From positions 13,808,501 through 13,872,500 of the forward strand of contig BSBM01000994.1 in the NCBI GenBank assembly GCA_027924585.1: a stretch of DNA of 64,000 bases, in the 5' to 3' direction. Shown piece by piece: positions 1 through 11,182 of this stretch; position 1 is the first letter of the stretch; each line of letters starts with the position of its first letter. The DNA comes from Larix kaempferi. Taxonomy: Eukaryota; Streptophyta; Pinopsida; Pinales; Pinaceae. The position numbers and the translations under genes are program-made. The notes under the pieces are model-generated. The model ran no database searches and was not told the origin of the DNA. It saw only the letters and a list, made by a program, of their open reading frames with translations.

Positions 1-315
1 TATGTTGCTGTTATAGAGGCTAGTAAAGAGATGATTTGGTTGCAGAGGTTTATGGAGGAAGTGGGTAAGAAGCAGAAGGATAGCAGGTTGTATAGTGACA
101 TCCAGTGTGCCATTCATCTTGCAAAGAACTCAGCATTCCATTCCAGGACTAAACATACACAGCTCAAGTACCATTTCATATGCTCTATTTTGGAACATGA
201 ACTATTGAAGCTGGAAAAGATACATGCTAGCCAGAATCCTGTAGAAATGTTCACAAAGGTAGTGACTAGAGAGAAACTGATTTCCTGCTTAGTTTCAGTT
301 GGACTTCTAGCATGA
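1..315 (+). CDS. Copia pol, C-terminal RNase H part (5' end outside window)
   Basis: The frame is open from base 1 to the TGA at 313-315. It reads as the end of a Ty1/copia polyprotein: an EASKEMIWLQRF block, then a catalytic-region block with DIQCAIHLAKN, then the SRTKHTQLKYHFI block typical of copia RNase H. RNase H removes the RNA strand during reverse transcription. No internal stop is seen, so this end is less decayed than most elements here. A polypurine tract and LTR follow about 75 bases downstream, in the order expected for the 3' end of a plus-strand element. Family assignment is firm; whether the rest of the element is intact cannot be seen. Confidence 0.8.
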   Translation, partial: YVAVIEASKEMIWLQRFMEEVGKKQKDSRLYSDIQCAIHLAKNSAFHSRTKHTQLKYHFICSILEHELLKLEKIHASQNPVEMFTKVVTREKLISCLVSVGLLA

Positions 316-389
316 AGGTGAATAGGAGAAAGTTGCCAAGTCCAAGGTCCAGCAAGTACAGTAGTGGTGGAGTTGTTGTGATCAGTCTC

Positions 390-866
390 CAAGTGGGAGA
401 TTGTTGGTTGTGGAGCCAGATCTTCCAATCTCATAGATGATATTGTCTTAGCCATGCAACTTAGAGGACTGTACACTCATGCCCCTACCTTGGGGCTATT
501 TTCGCCACCAGTTTTCAGGCCCATGGTTTTGGGTAACCCGTGGTATTTTCCCATTGTATTTCCCTTATAAAAGAAAGACATTGTAATATGGTTAGGGTTG
601 ATGTATTATGTTTTATACATTGTAAATATCTCTGAGATCAGAGAGAGACTATGAGACAGTGAAGAGAAAGTGCAGTGGTTGTGCTGCAGGTTGTATCCCT
701 TCACTTTGCTGGACGGAATAATAATAAGGACTGGAAACTTCAGTGTGGACGTAGCCCAAGTTGGGTGAACCACAATATATCTGTGTCTCTCTTGTAATGT
801 GTATGTGTGATTATATTTGCATTTTTTTTTATTGTTATTGCTCTACGATCCTGTTTTTTTTAGCAA
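390..866 (+). mobile_element. Polypurine tract and 3' LTR of plus-strand Copia
   Basis: A purine-rich stretch (caagtgggagat, 390-401) is followed by TGTTGG at 402. This is the usual plant Copia junction between polypurine tract and LTR. The LTR continues through a TATA-like box at 566 and a T-rich end. Its 3' limit is inferred at about 850-866, because sequence from 868 onward matches another repeat at 1722. The matching 5' LTR and target duplication lie outside the window, so the exact end is not proven. Confidence 0.65.
566..573 (+). promoter_or_regulatory. TATA-like box in Copia LTR
   Basis: TATAAAAG lies about 165 bases inside the LTR that starts at 402, at a plausible place for the U3 promoter. 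It is supported by position and motif only. Confidence 0.35.
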
Positions 867-867
867 A

Positions 868-1471
868 AAGAAATCAATCATCAAGAAATTCATGTAACAA
901 ATTTCATAGCATAGATCATTACAATAAAGAAATAAATAAAATAGCAAGAAAAATTGTTGTTTAAATCAACTTTAATGAATGTAGGAGAACATATAAATAA
1001 TAAGGAAATTTAAATTAGGTTAGGAGGAAATTCTAATTGCTCAAGTAGATCAAGAGAGGCTAGTAAAGGTTAACTAGAGCCAAAGACCCTTAGTTATATA
1101 TGCACACTCACCTAGACTGATTTTACCTAACATATTACTTATTGAGCACTAGTTCTGAGCAAAGGAGTGCATGCAAATCCATACAATATCTCAACTAGGG
1201 TGGTAATGAATACAAAGGATCATCAAGGGTCAATTAGGACATAAATTAGTGGAGTGCATATATTTGTTAACTAACCATTGACTAAGTCACACCTAAAATT
1301 AGGGAAAAGTCCCTCGAAACAAGGGTAGCACTCCCAAATCAAGGAATGTGCCCTCAAATCTAGGGATGCAACTCTAGGTTGACTTAGGTGATAAATTCAG
1401 ATGGGGTTTGGCCCACTAGAGTCACCAAGTCATTGTCCAAGTCACTAGTTAGAGGGTTACTTTATCTAACA
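868..1471 (-). repeat. 3' LTR of deleted Copia (partial)
   Basis: Parallels 1722-2323 with an offset of about 855 bases, for example the shared stretches around the 'tcatagcatagat' and 'gtgcatgcaaat' words. On the minus strand it begins TGTTAGATAAAG directly after the polypurine tract. The last 50 or so bases of the LTR are missing at the junction with the upstream Copia LTR. Confidence 0.6.
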
Positions 1472-1664
1472 CCCCTCATAATCCTAATTAGGTAAAAATA
1501 AAAAAAATGTTTGGGTATTGACAAAAAAATTTCCATGTTAGGTAGCTAATGAAAAACACCTTCTTGGAAAAAGGTTTCTTCTTGACCATGTTTAAACCAT
1601 GTTAGCTTGATCCTTGAGAAAACTACTACAGTAACTTCTTAGCACCCCTACAAGTTTGATACCA

Positions 1665-2323
1665 TATAGAATTTGAGCATATAGATCTATGAAATAATCT
1701 AAGAGAGTGATATTATGAGAAGAGATCCGTCATCTGAAAATTTATGTAACAAATGTCATAGGATAGATCAATACACAAAAGAGATAAACCAAATAGAAAG
1801 AGAGAGTGTTGTATTACATCAACTTTAATGAAGGGAAGAGAACAATATAAATAGAAAGGAAATTTGAGTTAGGTTAGGATGCAATTTGAAATTCTCGTGC
1901 AGTGCTAGAGAGGCTAATAGGTATTACATAGATCAAGAGACCGTCAGATATACATGGACACTCACCTAGACTGAGTTCAACTGACATATCACTCAATAGG
2001 CACTTGTTTTGACTGAAGAAGTGCATGCAAATTGCTAATATATCTCAACTAGGGTACTGATGACTAAAGAGGGTAAAGAATGGTCATTATGACCTAAATT
2101 AGTCGAGCACATCTAGACTTTAACTAACAATTGACTCAGCCTCCCTAAAATCATGGAAAAGATCTCGAAATCAAGGGAAGAACCCCCAAATCAAGGAATG
2201 CGCCTTCAAATCTAGGGATAAAACTTTGGGTTAACTTAGGTGATCAATTTGTATGGGTTTTGGCTGACTAGAATTACATAGTCATGCTCTAGGTTACTAG
2301 GTAGAGGGTTATTTTCTCTAAAA
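1665..2323 (-). repeat. 5' LTR of deleted Copia
   Basis: About 660 bases ending, on the minus strand, directly before the TGGTATC primer-binding-like site. The same LTR occurs in part at 11183-11455 and 6764-6816, belonging to the longer relative. Confidence 0.6.
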
Positions 2324-2529
2324 GAATGTTTGTGTTGCTTTTCCTAAGACATAATCGACAAGAATGTGAACCAATAAAGGTAAAGGCATATCTAGAGGGA
2401 TGTACCAAAAAAAAGAAACACTAGTTGGAGAAAATATTGCAGGCATATTGAGAAGTGTTCCAGGATCCTAGGAAACTATCTTCTAAGAGGGATATGGAGA
2501 ATTACGTACAACTAATACAAGATTCCCCA

Positions 2530-3085
2530 TTGTTGAACAATGGACTATACATAAATTATATTCCTAAAGGAGAAGAACTGAAGAAGCAGTTGAAACAACT
2601 GCTAGAGGAGTAATCTGGCTAAGCGCCTCACCTTATGGGTCACCTATTATCATAGTACCCAAGAAGGATGAGACTTGGAGGATTTGTATTGACTTCAAAG
2701 CTCTAAATAATATCACACTCAAGAATTGATACCCTCTACCCAAAATTGATGATTTGCTAGATTAGTTGCAACATGCCAAGTACTTCACCAAGTTGGATAT
2801 AAAATAGGGATACCACAAGGTACATGTGAAAGAAGAAAACACCTATAAGATCACATTCAAGACTAGGCAAGGTCTGTATGAATGGTTAAAAAAGCCTTTC
2901 GTTTTTTTTAATGTAGGCCCATCTATAGTTATTTGTTTGAAGAATGATGTATTTCATCCTTTCTTATACTCATTTGTGATAGTGTTTTTAGATGATATGT
3001 TGGTTTATAATGCTAACTAGGCCCAAGCATATCTGACATCTCAAGTAGGTGTTTGGGACCTTGAAAAAACATCAACTAGCAAACC
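2530..3085 (+). pseudogene. Gypsy reverse transcriptase remnant
   Basis: In mixed frames I read the ELKKQLKQLLEE lead-in, a SPYGSPIIIVPKKD-type block, an RICIDFKALNN block, YPLPKIDDLL, KYFTKLDIK, the TRQGLYEWL block and FLDDMLVY. The last is the YxDD-type catalytic box with F in place of Y, and both aspartates are present. Stops interrupt at several points (about 2613, 2730, 2764, 2807) and one frameshift lies near 2620, so it cannot be expressed as one protein. Confidence 0.75.
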
Positions 3086-3105
3086 TCAAGTAATGTGAAT
3101 TTACT

Positions 3106-3660
3106 CAGCAGTATTTGGTGTATTTAAGGTATGTGATTGGTTGGGGAGAACTTAAGATTGGTCCTAGAAATATGCAGGCCATCATTAGGTGGCCTACTCC
3201 TACATATGTCATTAAAGTTTGGAGATTTTTTGGGGCACCACAATACCATCGAACGTTCATATCTTCGTTTTTGAACATTTGTTACATATCTCCATTCCAT
3301 AATATCTATCACCAAGGGGTTCCAGTGGTAGAAGAATCAACATAAATCCTTTCAGTATCTCAAGCAAAAGATTAGTTACAAACAAATTCTCATATTCCCT
3401 AACTTGTAGAAGTCTTTGGATTTGGATACAGATGCAAGTTTTTATGCTATAGGAGTGATTCTGATGCAAGGAGGGAGCCTAGTATGCAATCATTCTAAAT
3501 TGTTGCATGGCGGAGTATCGGAATACCCTACATATGAAAAGGAAATCTATTCCTTGGTTCAATATGTTAAGAAATGAAAGAACTATCTGTGGGAAAGGAT
3601 GCCATCAGTCACATTAATTACCAATTGCACTAGTATTTGCAGGCCCATAATAAGATACAA
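3106..3660 (+). pseudogene. Gypsy RT-RNase H connection and RNase H remnant
   Basis: 3115-3345 keeps the hinge after RT (WPTPTYVIKVWRFFG, then YHRTFI). About 3415-3480 encodes a DTDASFYAIGVILMQ block, the first catalytic aspartate region of Gypsy RNase H, followed by a degenerate EYPTYEKEIYSLV region. Frame changes separate the pieces. No open frame joins it to the RT. Confidence 0.65.
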
Positions 3661-3949
3661 CAAAACGACTCTACAAGTGGATTGGATTTGACAACAATTC
3701 AATCTGATCTTCAAATATAAAAACAGAAGTAAAAACAAGCTAAAAGGAATGCCCTCAAGGAAACCTACAACCAAGATCACAAATTTGGGTACTCTTATGC
3801 ATATGGATCTTTTCACCTATGATGCATATGAGGAATACACAGAAGATCATGACTTCAAGGAGATATTTCACTAGCTACAAGGCCAATTCCATGTAGAAGA
3901 AGGTGATAGCAAGGCTGACAATCATCTTGAGGATGGGTTACTCTAAAAG

Positions 3950-4690
3950 TTGGATAAGAAATGTGTTCCTAAAGGTGATAAATTTCAAGTCATGAGAGAG
4001 ACTCACAAATGCAAAGTTGCAAGGCAGTTTGGTGTTGGGAAGTTAGTTGCCAACTTGCAAAGGTATGTCTATTGGCCTAAAATGCAAGAATATGTAACTC
4101 AATTTATTAGAGGAAGTATAGTTTGTTGTTCATGAAATCCTAGTAATGGGAAGAAAAGCTTATACCATCCCTTATATGTTCATAGGAGAGAAAGGGAGAG
4201 AATCTCCATGAATTTTATAGGTATTCTACCAACCTCTATCAAGGGACATGACTATTTATTTGTAGTAGTTGAAAGATTCAACCCGATCTGTATTATTATA
4301 CCTTATAAAAATACCATCAAAGGAAATGAAACAACAAACATGTTCTTTGATAAGGTATGGGCGCACGTCAAGATATTAAGGAGCATTATCTTAGAAAAAA
4401 TACCTTATTTATCAGTCCATTTTGGACTACACTTGGGAAGAAGATGGACACTAAGTTTAAGAGATCTACAAATTTCCATCCACAGACAAATTGGTAGATA
4501 GAAGTAGTCAACATAAATATTGTGCATCCATTGAGGAGTTACAATTAGAATCCTCCAGATACTTGGGATGAAAATGTGATCTACATTCAACACTCTTAAA
4601 ATAGAGCAATCTACACTTCCACTGGAAAGTCCTCTTTTGAAACCTGTTTTGGATATCTGCCACATTCGTCTCTAGATGTTGTTTATGGAT
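3950..4690 (+). pseudogene. Gypsy integrase remnant (zinc head and core)
   Basis: 3950-4135 encodes an HHCC-type zinc head, ending RGSIVCC, after a GVGKLVANLQRYVYWPKMQ block. 4208-4501 encodes the start of the core: MNFIGILPTSIKGHDYLFVV, then a frame change near 4370. A catalytic D,D,E set is not intact: the first expected aspartate in the MDF-type block is N here, and the later part shifts frame. It catalysed insertion of the cDNA in the live element. The part from 4368 is repeated at 11456. Confidence 0.7.
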
Positions 4691-4739
4691 AGCAAGGGGG
4701 GGTGAGTGAAGACAGCACCAGTGAATCATTATGAGATAA

Positions 4740-5320
4740 AAAAATTAAATGATATGATTAGGGAAATCCATTTACAATTACAAGAGACAATTGGAATAGT
4801 GCAAAGCAAGACATGACCAACACAGGGTTGAGAAAACCTTCAAGGTGGGAGATAGATTTTTGTTTCACTTGAATAAGGAAAGACTAGAAGGTCCTTGTAA
4901 GAAGATCACATAATTGTGTTTTGGTCCTTTTGAAGTGTTGGAGAAGGTAGGAGATAATTCCTATAGACTCAGTGCACCTCCATATATGCACAGTTACTCA
5001 GTAGTTAATGTGGAAAATCTGAAAATCTATGAACCTTCCATGTTGGACTAGGAAACTGATAAGGTCTTACATTTTGTAGAAGAAGTATTGAACAATAATG
5101 TGATGATAGTCTGAACTTTGGCAGGTGGGGTGGAAAGGACACATTCCAAGAAAGAATAAATGGTACTCCAAGAAGAAGGTAGAGGAAAAATTTCATCAAC
5201 TCATTCAATCAAATATTTTGAGGACAAAAAACCTACTGGCATGGTGAAGTGTGATTTGAAATGGGTCAATATAGAATCTATCCTCTATTTTGGTGCATTA
5301 TGGGGGGAAACATTTGATTA
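4740..5320 (+). pseudogene. Gypsy integrase C-terminal region remnant
   Basis: Reads a KARHDQHRVEKTFKVGDRF-type block, then FGPFEVLEKVGDNSYRLSAP and a SVVNVENLKIYEPSMLD block, which is the SH3-like tail after the integrase core. Relative to copy 2, about 57 bases present at 12160-12220 are missing here near 5075. Several stops occur. Confidence 0.65.
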
Positions 5321-5522
5321 ATTGACTTGTACGTCCCTCTTTACAAGCATGTATGAATTTGTAGATTTGGCATTAAAAATCTTCGAGGTCATGTTTGAGT
5401 GTCTAAACGATCTTTTGGGGAGTCAAAAGTTTATCACTCACACAATACCCCTTGGCATGAATCTACGATCTGATACCTTCCCAACTATCAAAGAATCATC
5501 TGAAATAGAGATAGTATGAGGA

Positions 5523-6763
5523 TGTTCTGCCTCCTCCAAGTTGACCTATCAATTTGAACACCATGGTATCAAATGGATTCCACGCCAGCTCTCTTTTCTC
5601 ATGCATGCAGAGCTAGTAACATGTGGACTTTCAAAAAAATTCTAGAAGAACCTAGTATACACTAAAATAATAACCCGCACCAGTTCTCTTTTTTTTGGAG
5701 GTGACATTTAGTAGTTCTTTTTGCCTCCGTTTTGAAAAGTGATGACACCAATATAACCCCTTTTTATGCGGAAGGGTTAAAATTACAACGTTTTGGTAAC
5801 CACGGGTGGTTCCATTGCAATCAATACCCTAAATCAAACAAAACTTAAAAACTAAAGCAAGATGTTAAAAAAATAAAAAAATTTAACATATTTAGAAATT
5901 TAAAAAACATGAAATTTGAAAAAAAAAAAAAAAAAAAAAAAACACCCTCCACCTTAGAGTGGGGGCATGGAGTGAGGGCGAGGAGGGGGGGGCTAGGAAA
6001 GAAGGGTGTTTTTTTGTTCTTTTATTTTTTTTTAATTTTTTTAATTTTTTTTTTAAATTTTGTTGTTAATTTTGTTTTTTTGCTCTTTGATTTTTTTTGA
6101 AAATTTTCTTTTATAAATTTAAAAACAAAATTAGAGTTTTTTATATTAAAAAAATGAATATATTTGAATTTTTTGAATTTTTTTTAAATGTTAATTTTTT
6201 TTCTTAATTCTTGTTTTATTTTTTTACAATTTTTTTTGGTTTATGAATCTATTTTTTATAAATTTTTCTTTACAAATTTTGTAATGGTTAAATTGATTTT
6301 TTTTTAATATGCCTTTTTAAACTTTTTTATAAATTGTGAATTGTGAATTTTCTTCTTTTAAAAAAAATGTTTTTTAAGGTGATTTAAAAAAAAAATTAAT
6401 CTCGAAAAAATGATTGTGATTCTAGGAGGTCTACTTTTCAATATAAGGGTTAATTTAGGGTTTTGATTGCAACGAAGCCACGCCCCCCCCCCCCCCCCCC
6501 ACCCACCCGAACCAAAAAAAAAGTTAGTGATAGTAGTATCACCACTTTTCATTTTGGGTTTTTTTTGGTGTTTTTGATGCAAAAATATGATTTTTTATGG
6601 CTAGAGTTCTTGTTCTTTGTATATAGTCCTTGTTTTATAGTATACTAGGTTGAAGGTCCAAAAATCCTAACCCTGATTGGGAGTTGGAGCATTCAAATAC
6701 CCCAAAACTAACCCTAGATGCTTATCATGCTATGTTAAGTACTCGGTTGTAAGGAAACGAAGG
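5523..6763 (+). repeat. LTR-like tail of Gypsy copy 1
   Basis: Starts TGTTCTGCCTCC, directly parallel to TGTTATGCCTCC at 12664 in copy 2, and both tails stop being alike after the same short word (aaggaa.gaagg) at 6763 and 14037. Equal ends in two copies suggest a real element end, so this may be the 3' LTR, but no 5' LTR is in the window to prove it. The interior is strongly A- and T-tracted, and the ORFs in it (for example 5909-6100) are low complexity. Confidence 0.5.
6483..6500 (+). repeat. C18 homopolymer
   Basis: Eighteen C in a row, followed by ACCCACCC. The matching place in copy 2 (about 13735-13790) has no such run, so it arose in copy 1 after the copies separated. Confidence 0.9.
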
Positions 6764-7319
6764 ATTTTACAAAGTCATTGTCTATGTCACTAGTTAGAGG
6801 GTTATTTTGTTTAACACCACTCATAAGCCTAATTAGGTAAAAATAAATAAAGGTTTGGGTATTGATATTTTTTTCGCCATGTTAGGTAGCCAATGAACAA
6901 AGATTTCTTGGAAAAAGGTTGGTTCTTGACAATTTTTAACCCATGTTAGGTACCTAATGATAAAAAAATTCTTTAAAACCTTATTAAAAGGGAAAACCAC
7001 ATGGGACCCCCCCCCCAAAAAAAAGGAGAATGTTAAAACAGTGCTTTAAGAAGCCTACTAAGAAGATGTCTTCACTTCAAAAGAAGCTCTCAACAAAGTG
7101 AACTACCTCTTAGGAAAGGACCTGGCCAAGATGCCTGCAATCCCCTTAGGGGAAGGATAGTATTGCAAATCTATGAGTTTATCATGTATCAACCCTCTTA
7201 TATGCATATGGATCTCTATGGGCTTGGTTTGCTGTCACTGAACAAGCTCTCTTGAAATATGAATGGCACCCTAGTTGTCACAAGAGATTAGAGTGGGCCT
7301 ATGAAATTATATCCCAAAC

Positions 7320-7540
7320 TCAATAAGAATATGTTGCATCCAAATGGCTTGTGTTGCAACATTCATTGCTTCTCTGTACTCTTATTCTGCTATCGATAAT
7401 GAAATATTTGATTTTTTTTTCTTGACCAAAAAATAGGCCCCGAGCCCGAACTAAAACATAACCAAAGGTGGACTTGTGATTAGTTCCATTACCAACCCAA
7501 TCAGAATCTATGTATCTCATTAGATCAAATTTTCATGTTT
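7320..7540 (-). pseudogene. Copia RNase H remnant
   Basis: Reads YIDSDWVGNGTNHKSTFGYV, the conserved copia RNase H block with its aspartates, then a degenerate continuation. The usual EAEY block that follows is damaged. Confidence 0.65.
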
Positions 7541-7929
7541 TTTCATAGTGTATCCCATAATCATATGATTCTTACACATATTGGAGTATCCTTTTGGTAG
7601 CTTTCCAATGCAACTCATGTGGCTCATGTTTGTATCTGGAAACTGCTCCAACAGTAAAGGATATGTCTACTTGACTATGAGTAAGATAAGTAAGACTCCC
7701 AACTAACTATTGATACAAGGTATTATCCACCAAAGGTTTATCACCTCCATGTTTAAGCTTGAATCTTAAAAGGAAGGGGTAGTGGGTTGGTTTTCAACCA
7801 TCCATTTTGAATCTAATAGTAAGGTCTTGTGCATACATAGACTCTCCTACAGTGACTCCCAAATATGATTTGTTGATTTGGATTCCAAGAAAAAATTATA
7901 ATAGTCCTAAGTCAATCTTGGAAAACCTT

Positions 7930-8420
7930 TAATTCAAGGTAGATTTGAACCAGGCAATGGATGCTATAGAACTCACTGTGATCAGTAGATCATCCACATA
8001 GAGAAAAATAAGAAATAGATATTTACTTTATCAAAGCATGTATACATTTGGATCTTAATTACAACTTGAAATTTTTTGGGATAATATAAAAGAATCCATC
8101 CTTGCATACCAAGCTCAAGGAGCTTGTTTTAGTCCCTACAATGATTTATTTACTTTGCACACAACATATGAGTCTTGAATGTACCCTAGTGGGTGCTCCA
8201 TGCAGATCTTGTATGCAAGGTCCCCATGAAGAATGGAATTCTTCACATCCATGTGATGAATCTCCCACTGTTGTGCTACTACTATGGCAACTATGAGTGG
8301 AACCGAATCCATATTTGCAACAGGTAGAAAATTTTCTTTGTATTCAATTCCATGTATCTGTGAGAACCCTTCGCGCACCATTATTGATATGTACTTGATC
8401 ATAAGTGCATTTCCTAACAT
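7930..8420 (-). pseudogene. Copia reverse transcriptase remnant
   Basis: 8420-8136 is open and reads REGFSQIHGIEYKENFLPVA, then VAQQWEIHHMDVKNSILHGD and MEHPLGYIQDS. These are the classic copia RT fingers and first catalytic aspartate (MDVK). The second catalytic box YVDDLL is still readable at about 7993-8004. Stops separate the two parts. Confidence 0.75.
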
Positions 8421-8930
8421 ATTGGTTCTATAAATCTATTTTCATTGAATCACTTTCCTTCCCTTAGGATGGTACACCGAATCCCATCTTTTGTTGTTGA
8501 TGAGGGATTGATACTCCTCATCCATGGTCAATTCCCAATGTGGATTTATAGAGGCTTCCGCATGGGCTTGAGGATAAAAATTATACATCATATAATAGTG
8601 AGTGTTAATAAATTTCTATATGGATGCAAGATTTTTTCTTGAAGACTGCACATGTCAGCGGGTTCTTTGTGGATCGGAAGGATCACTCACTACTTTCCCT
8701 GCTGCTACAAAAGTTTAATTTTCCCAATGAGGCTAAATTCTTGGGTCTACAATATTCTCATATTCCATTTCAACATCATCATATTCTTGTGAATGTTAAT
8801 ATCTATATAAATCTTAATTTTTTTTGAAGCATTAGAGGAATCATCAAAAACTTCATTTTGAACAACTAGTTGAGCACTGGTGCGAGAACTAGTATCACAC
8901 CTTGGAATTTCTTTAAACTGTACAATTCTA

Positions 8931-9760
8931 TCAATAAAAATGTTTCTCACTATTTGGATTCAACAACCTATAAATTTTTACTCCTATCAAATATCCCAGA
9001 AAAAGTCTCTCCTCACTTTGTGGATCCAAGGCCCTTCTTTTCTTGGAAGGAATATGAGCCCACTCATGGGATCTAAACACCCTAAACTGTTTTACTACAG
9101 TTTTTTTTATCAGTCCAAGCTTCAAAATGAGTAAACCATTACACAATTTTGCGAGTTACTCTATTTTGAATATAATTTGAAAAATTTATGGCTTCATCTC
9201 GCAATTTTTGAGGTATATTCTTTGATTGTAGCATACAAGTGGCCATTTCTTTCAATATTATGTTTTTCTTCCCTACAACCCCATTCTGCTATGGAGCATA
9301 AGGAATTGTATATTGTAGATCTATACCAGTTGTAGAGCAAAGATGATGTAAAAATTTATTGATAGAATTCCCTCCATTTTCCATGTGGAGGATCTTAATC
9401 CCCTTCCAATAGTGTTTCTTTGCAAGTGATTTAAAATATTGGAGATGTTCAAATACATCATATTTCTACTTTAGGAAGTACACCCATGTGTATCTCTAAA
9501 ATTATTCCATGAAGTTCAATACATCTCTAGATTTATTGATTGAAAGGTGAGGAAAAGGACCCATAATTTCACTATGGACTAACTCAAGATGAGAAGAGGC
9601 TCTCCATGCCTTTCCTTTCTCAAATGTTTCTTCGGCATGCTTGGCAAGTGTACATCCTAGAAATACTCCATATGAAAAAGATATGGGTGTTAGTGCTACT
9701 TCAGAGCTTCCTTGCTTGATTGCTACAAGAAAGGGTAGTTAAGGTGCAAAAACAACTCAT
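8931..9760 (-). pseudogene. Copia integrase remnant
   Basis: 8931-9146 reads the post-core block with FRSHEWAHIPSKKRRALDP and SEERLFLGY. Further upstream (about 9240-9480) are the HMENGG-type second aspartate region and a QNGVVGKKN block. In working copia integrases the last block has glutamate where glycine stands here, so the catalytic triad is broken. Several stops are present. Confidence 0.7.
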
Positions 9761-10249
9761 TCCATAGTCTACTAACGTCATTATAATGCATTAACAAAAC
9801 TTAAGTAGGATATATAGGTAAATTGTTTTACAAAACATGCAAATTTTTTTTGTGGTCTTCTTTCCCAGGTGTAATGTTTGACCCATCAACCATGTCGGAG
9901 ATGATTACTGAGTCTCTAGTGCACACACAGTTCCTTCCTTGGCCCATGTTTTTGATTTGGTAGATGGAAAGGGTATTTTTGGACAATTATGGTATGCAAA
10001 GTACATCTTGAAACAACCCATCTTTTTGTAGAATGTCTCCTTTTAAACATACCTTGACTAGAGTGTTGTCTCCCATGAGTACTTATTGAATATTGCATGT
10101 CTACAAGGAGGTGAACATATCATCAAATGAGGCCATGTGGTTGTATTCCGAAGAATATAGGATCCAAGAAGTTCATTGTGAAGTTTAGAATGTCAAAAGT
10201 CCATGTCTTCTTTTGGGTGGAGGTATTTCACTCCTTTGCTTCCACACCA

Positions 10250-11085
10250 TGTCCTCATTTTCGACAAAAAAAACTATACCTTAATTTTTCTTCTTTGTGG
10301 GGTCCCTTCCTACTGTAGGTACATAAAGGAAACTCCTCCTTGGTCTTGTCTTCTTTGGAGTTTTCCTTTCCCTGAGAAAAATTGAGCTTTTGGTCTTGTC
10401 TTTTTGTAAGGAGTCCTTTGTTGGCGTGTTCCCTTCTTGTCCTCATTTGCTGCAAGTGCATGTGTAATTTAGGTCTTTCATAGGCCTATTTACAAGATTT
10501 TATATTTCTCTTGAAGAAGGGAGGTAGAAAACACATCCATGGTAGGAATATTAAAAGAGGCTCCAAGAGCCAATCTAGTAGAATTAAAAGCATAAACAAA
10601 GACATTGTAATCCAAACCCAATTTAGAGAGAATAGAGAGTACCATTTGTGTGTCATCCTTATCAATCTTAAAATTCTTGAGTTGTAAGAAACTTGATTTG
10701 AACTTCGTGAAGATCTCTTGGATAGAGTCAAAATCACTTGGTCTTAATTTCATGAGTTCCACCTCCATTTGATGGCCCCTCATTTCATCTTATGTCTTCC
10801 AGAGAGTGGACAACATGGTCCAAATTTCATTTGGATACTTCTTGGCTTAAATATGATAGAGTAAGTGTGGAGAAACTTAATAACAAAGCATCCCATGTGC
10901 TTCATCCATTCCATTTAAGTATTTCAAGTTTTCAACTATTGTATTTGGTTCCACCTTTGCTCCCATTGCAATCCAATAGGTCCCCTTTATTCTCAACAGC
11001 ATATGTATTGTTGACTTCCATTCAAAGTAGTTTAACAGGTTATAATTTGTTGGGGATATAGCTCCATGGATACAAATGCACTATT
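10250..11085 (-). pseudogene. Copia gag remnant
   Basis: About 11060-10790 reads an NYNLLNYFEWKSTIHMLL block and later a GMDEAHGML block. 10783-10490 is open and reads FDSIQEIFTKFKSSFLQLKN and MVLSILSKLGLDYN, a UBN2-type copia gag. 10461-10255 is a lysine-rich stretch with a degenerate zinc knuckle (LCTYSRKGPHKEE). gag forms the particle that packages element RNA. Stops and frame changes split it. Confidence 0.7.
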
Positions 11086-11170
11086 CGATGGCTGGAAATG
11101 AGCTTTTTTAACTTGCAATTGAGCTTGATCCCTGAGAAAACTACTACAGTAACTTCTTAGCACCCCTATA

Positions 11171-11182
11171 GCTATGATACCA
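11171..11182 (-). other. Primer binding site (initiator Met tRNA type)
   Basis: TGGTATCATAGC on the minus strand matches the common plant Copia site TGGTATCAGAGC in all but one base. It lies directly inside the 5' LTR fragment. The deleted Copia has TGGTATCAAACT at the same place (1664-1653). Confidence 0.6.

Larger units (their letters stand above)
868..2323 (-). mobile_element. Internally deleted Copia element (LTR-leader-3'UTR-LTR)
   Basis: Read on the minus strand: an LTR (2323 down to 1665), a primer-binding-like TGGTATCAAACT (1664-1653), about 50 bases of leader, then directly about 130 bases matching the 3' untranslated end of the longer Copia at 6817-6955, a polypurine tract (TTATGAGGGG, 1481-1472), and a second LTR (1471 down to 868). 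The whole coding region is missing. Comparison with 11124 and 6955 places the loss near 1605, where only two bases (CT) are shared. The two LTRs are clearly related but diverged, so the element is old. The far end of the 3' LTR is cut by the Copia at 1-866. Confidence 0.6.
2324..6763 (+). mobile_element. Decayed Ty3/Gypsy element, copy 1
   Basis: RT, RNase H and integrase remnants occur in Gypsy order on the plus strand, followed by a non-coding tail at 5523-6763. The wording of the RT (TRQGLYEWL block) and of the region after the integrase (GPFEVLEKVGDN block) fits the chromovirus-type Gypsy group. gag and protease are not recognisable. The left side is replaced by the deleted Copia. A second copy of the integrase end plus tail lies at 11456-14037. 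Boundaries are set by where that similarity stops. Confidence 0.75.

Noticed and set aside
868-2323. Reading this region as the 5' part of the Gypsy element
   Set aside because: The repeats at 868-1471 and 1665-2323 are paired with a TGGTATC site and a polypurine tract on the minus strand, and match both ends of the minus-strand Copia, so they are Copia LTRs.
5909-6100. ORF of 63 codons in the first Gypsy tail
   Set aside because: It is made of poly-lysine and poly-phenylalanine from A and T runs. Low complexity, no homology.
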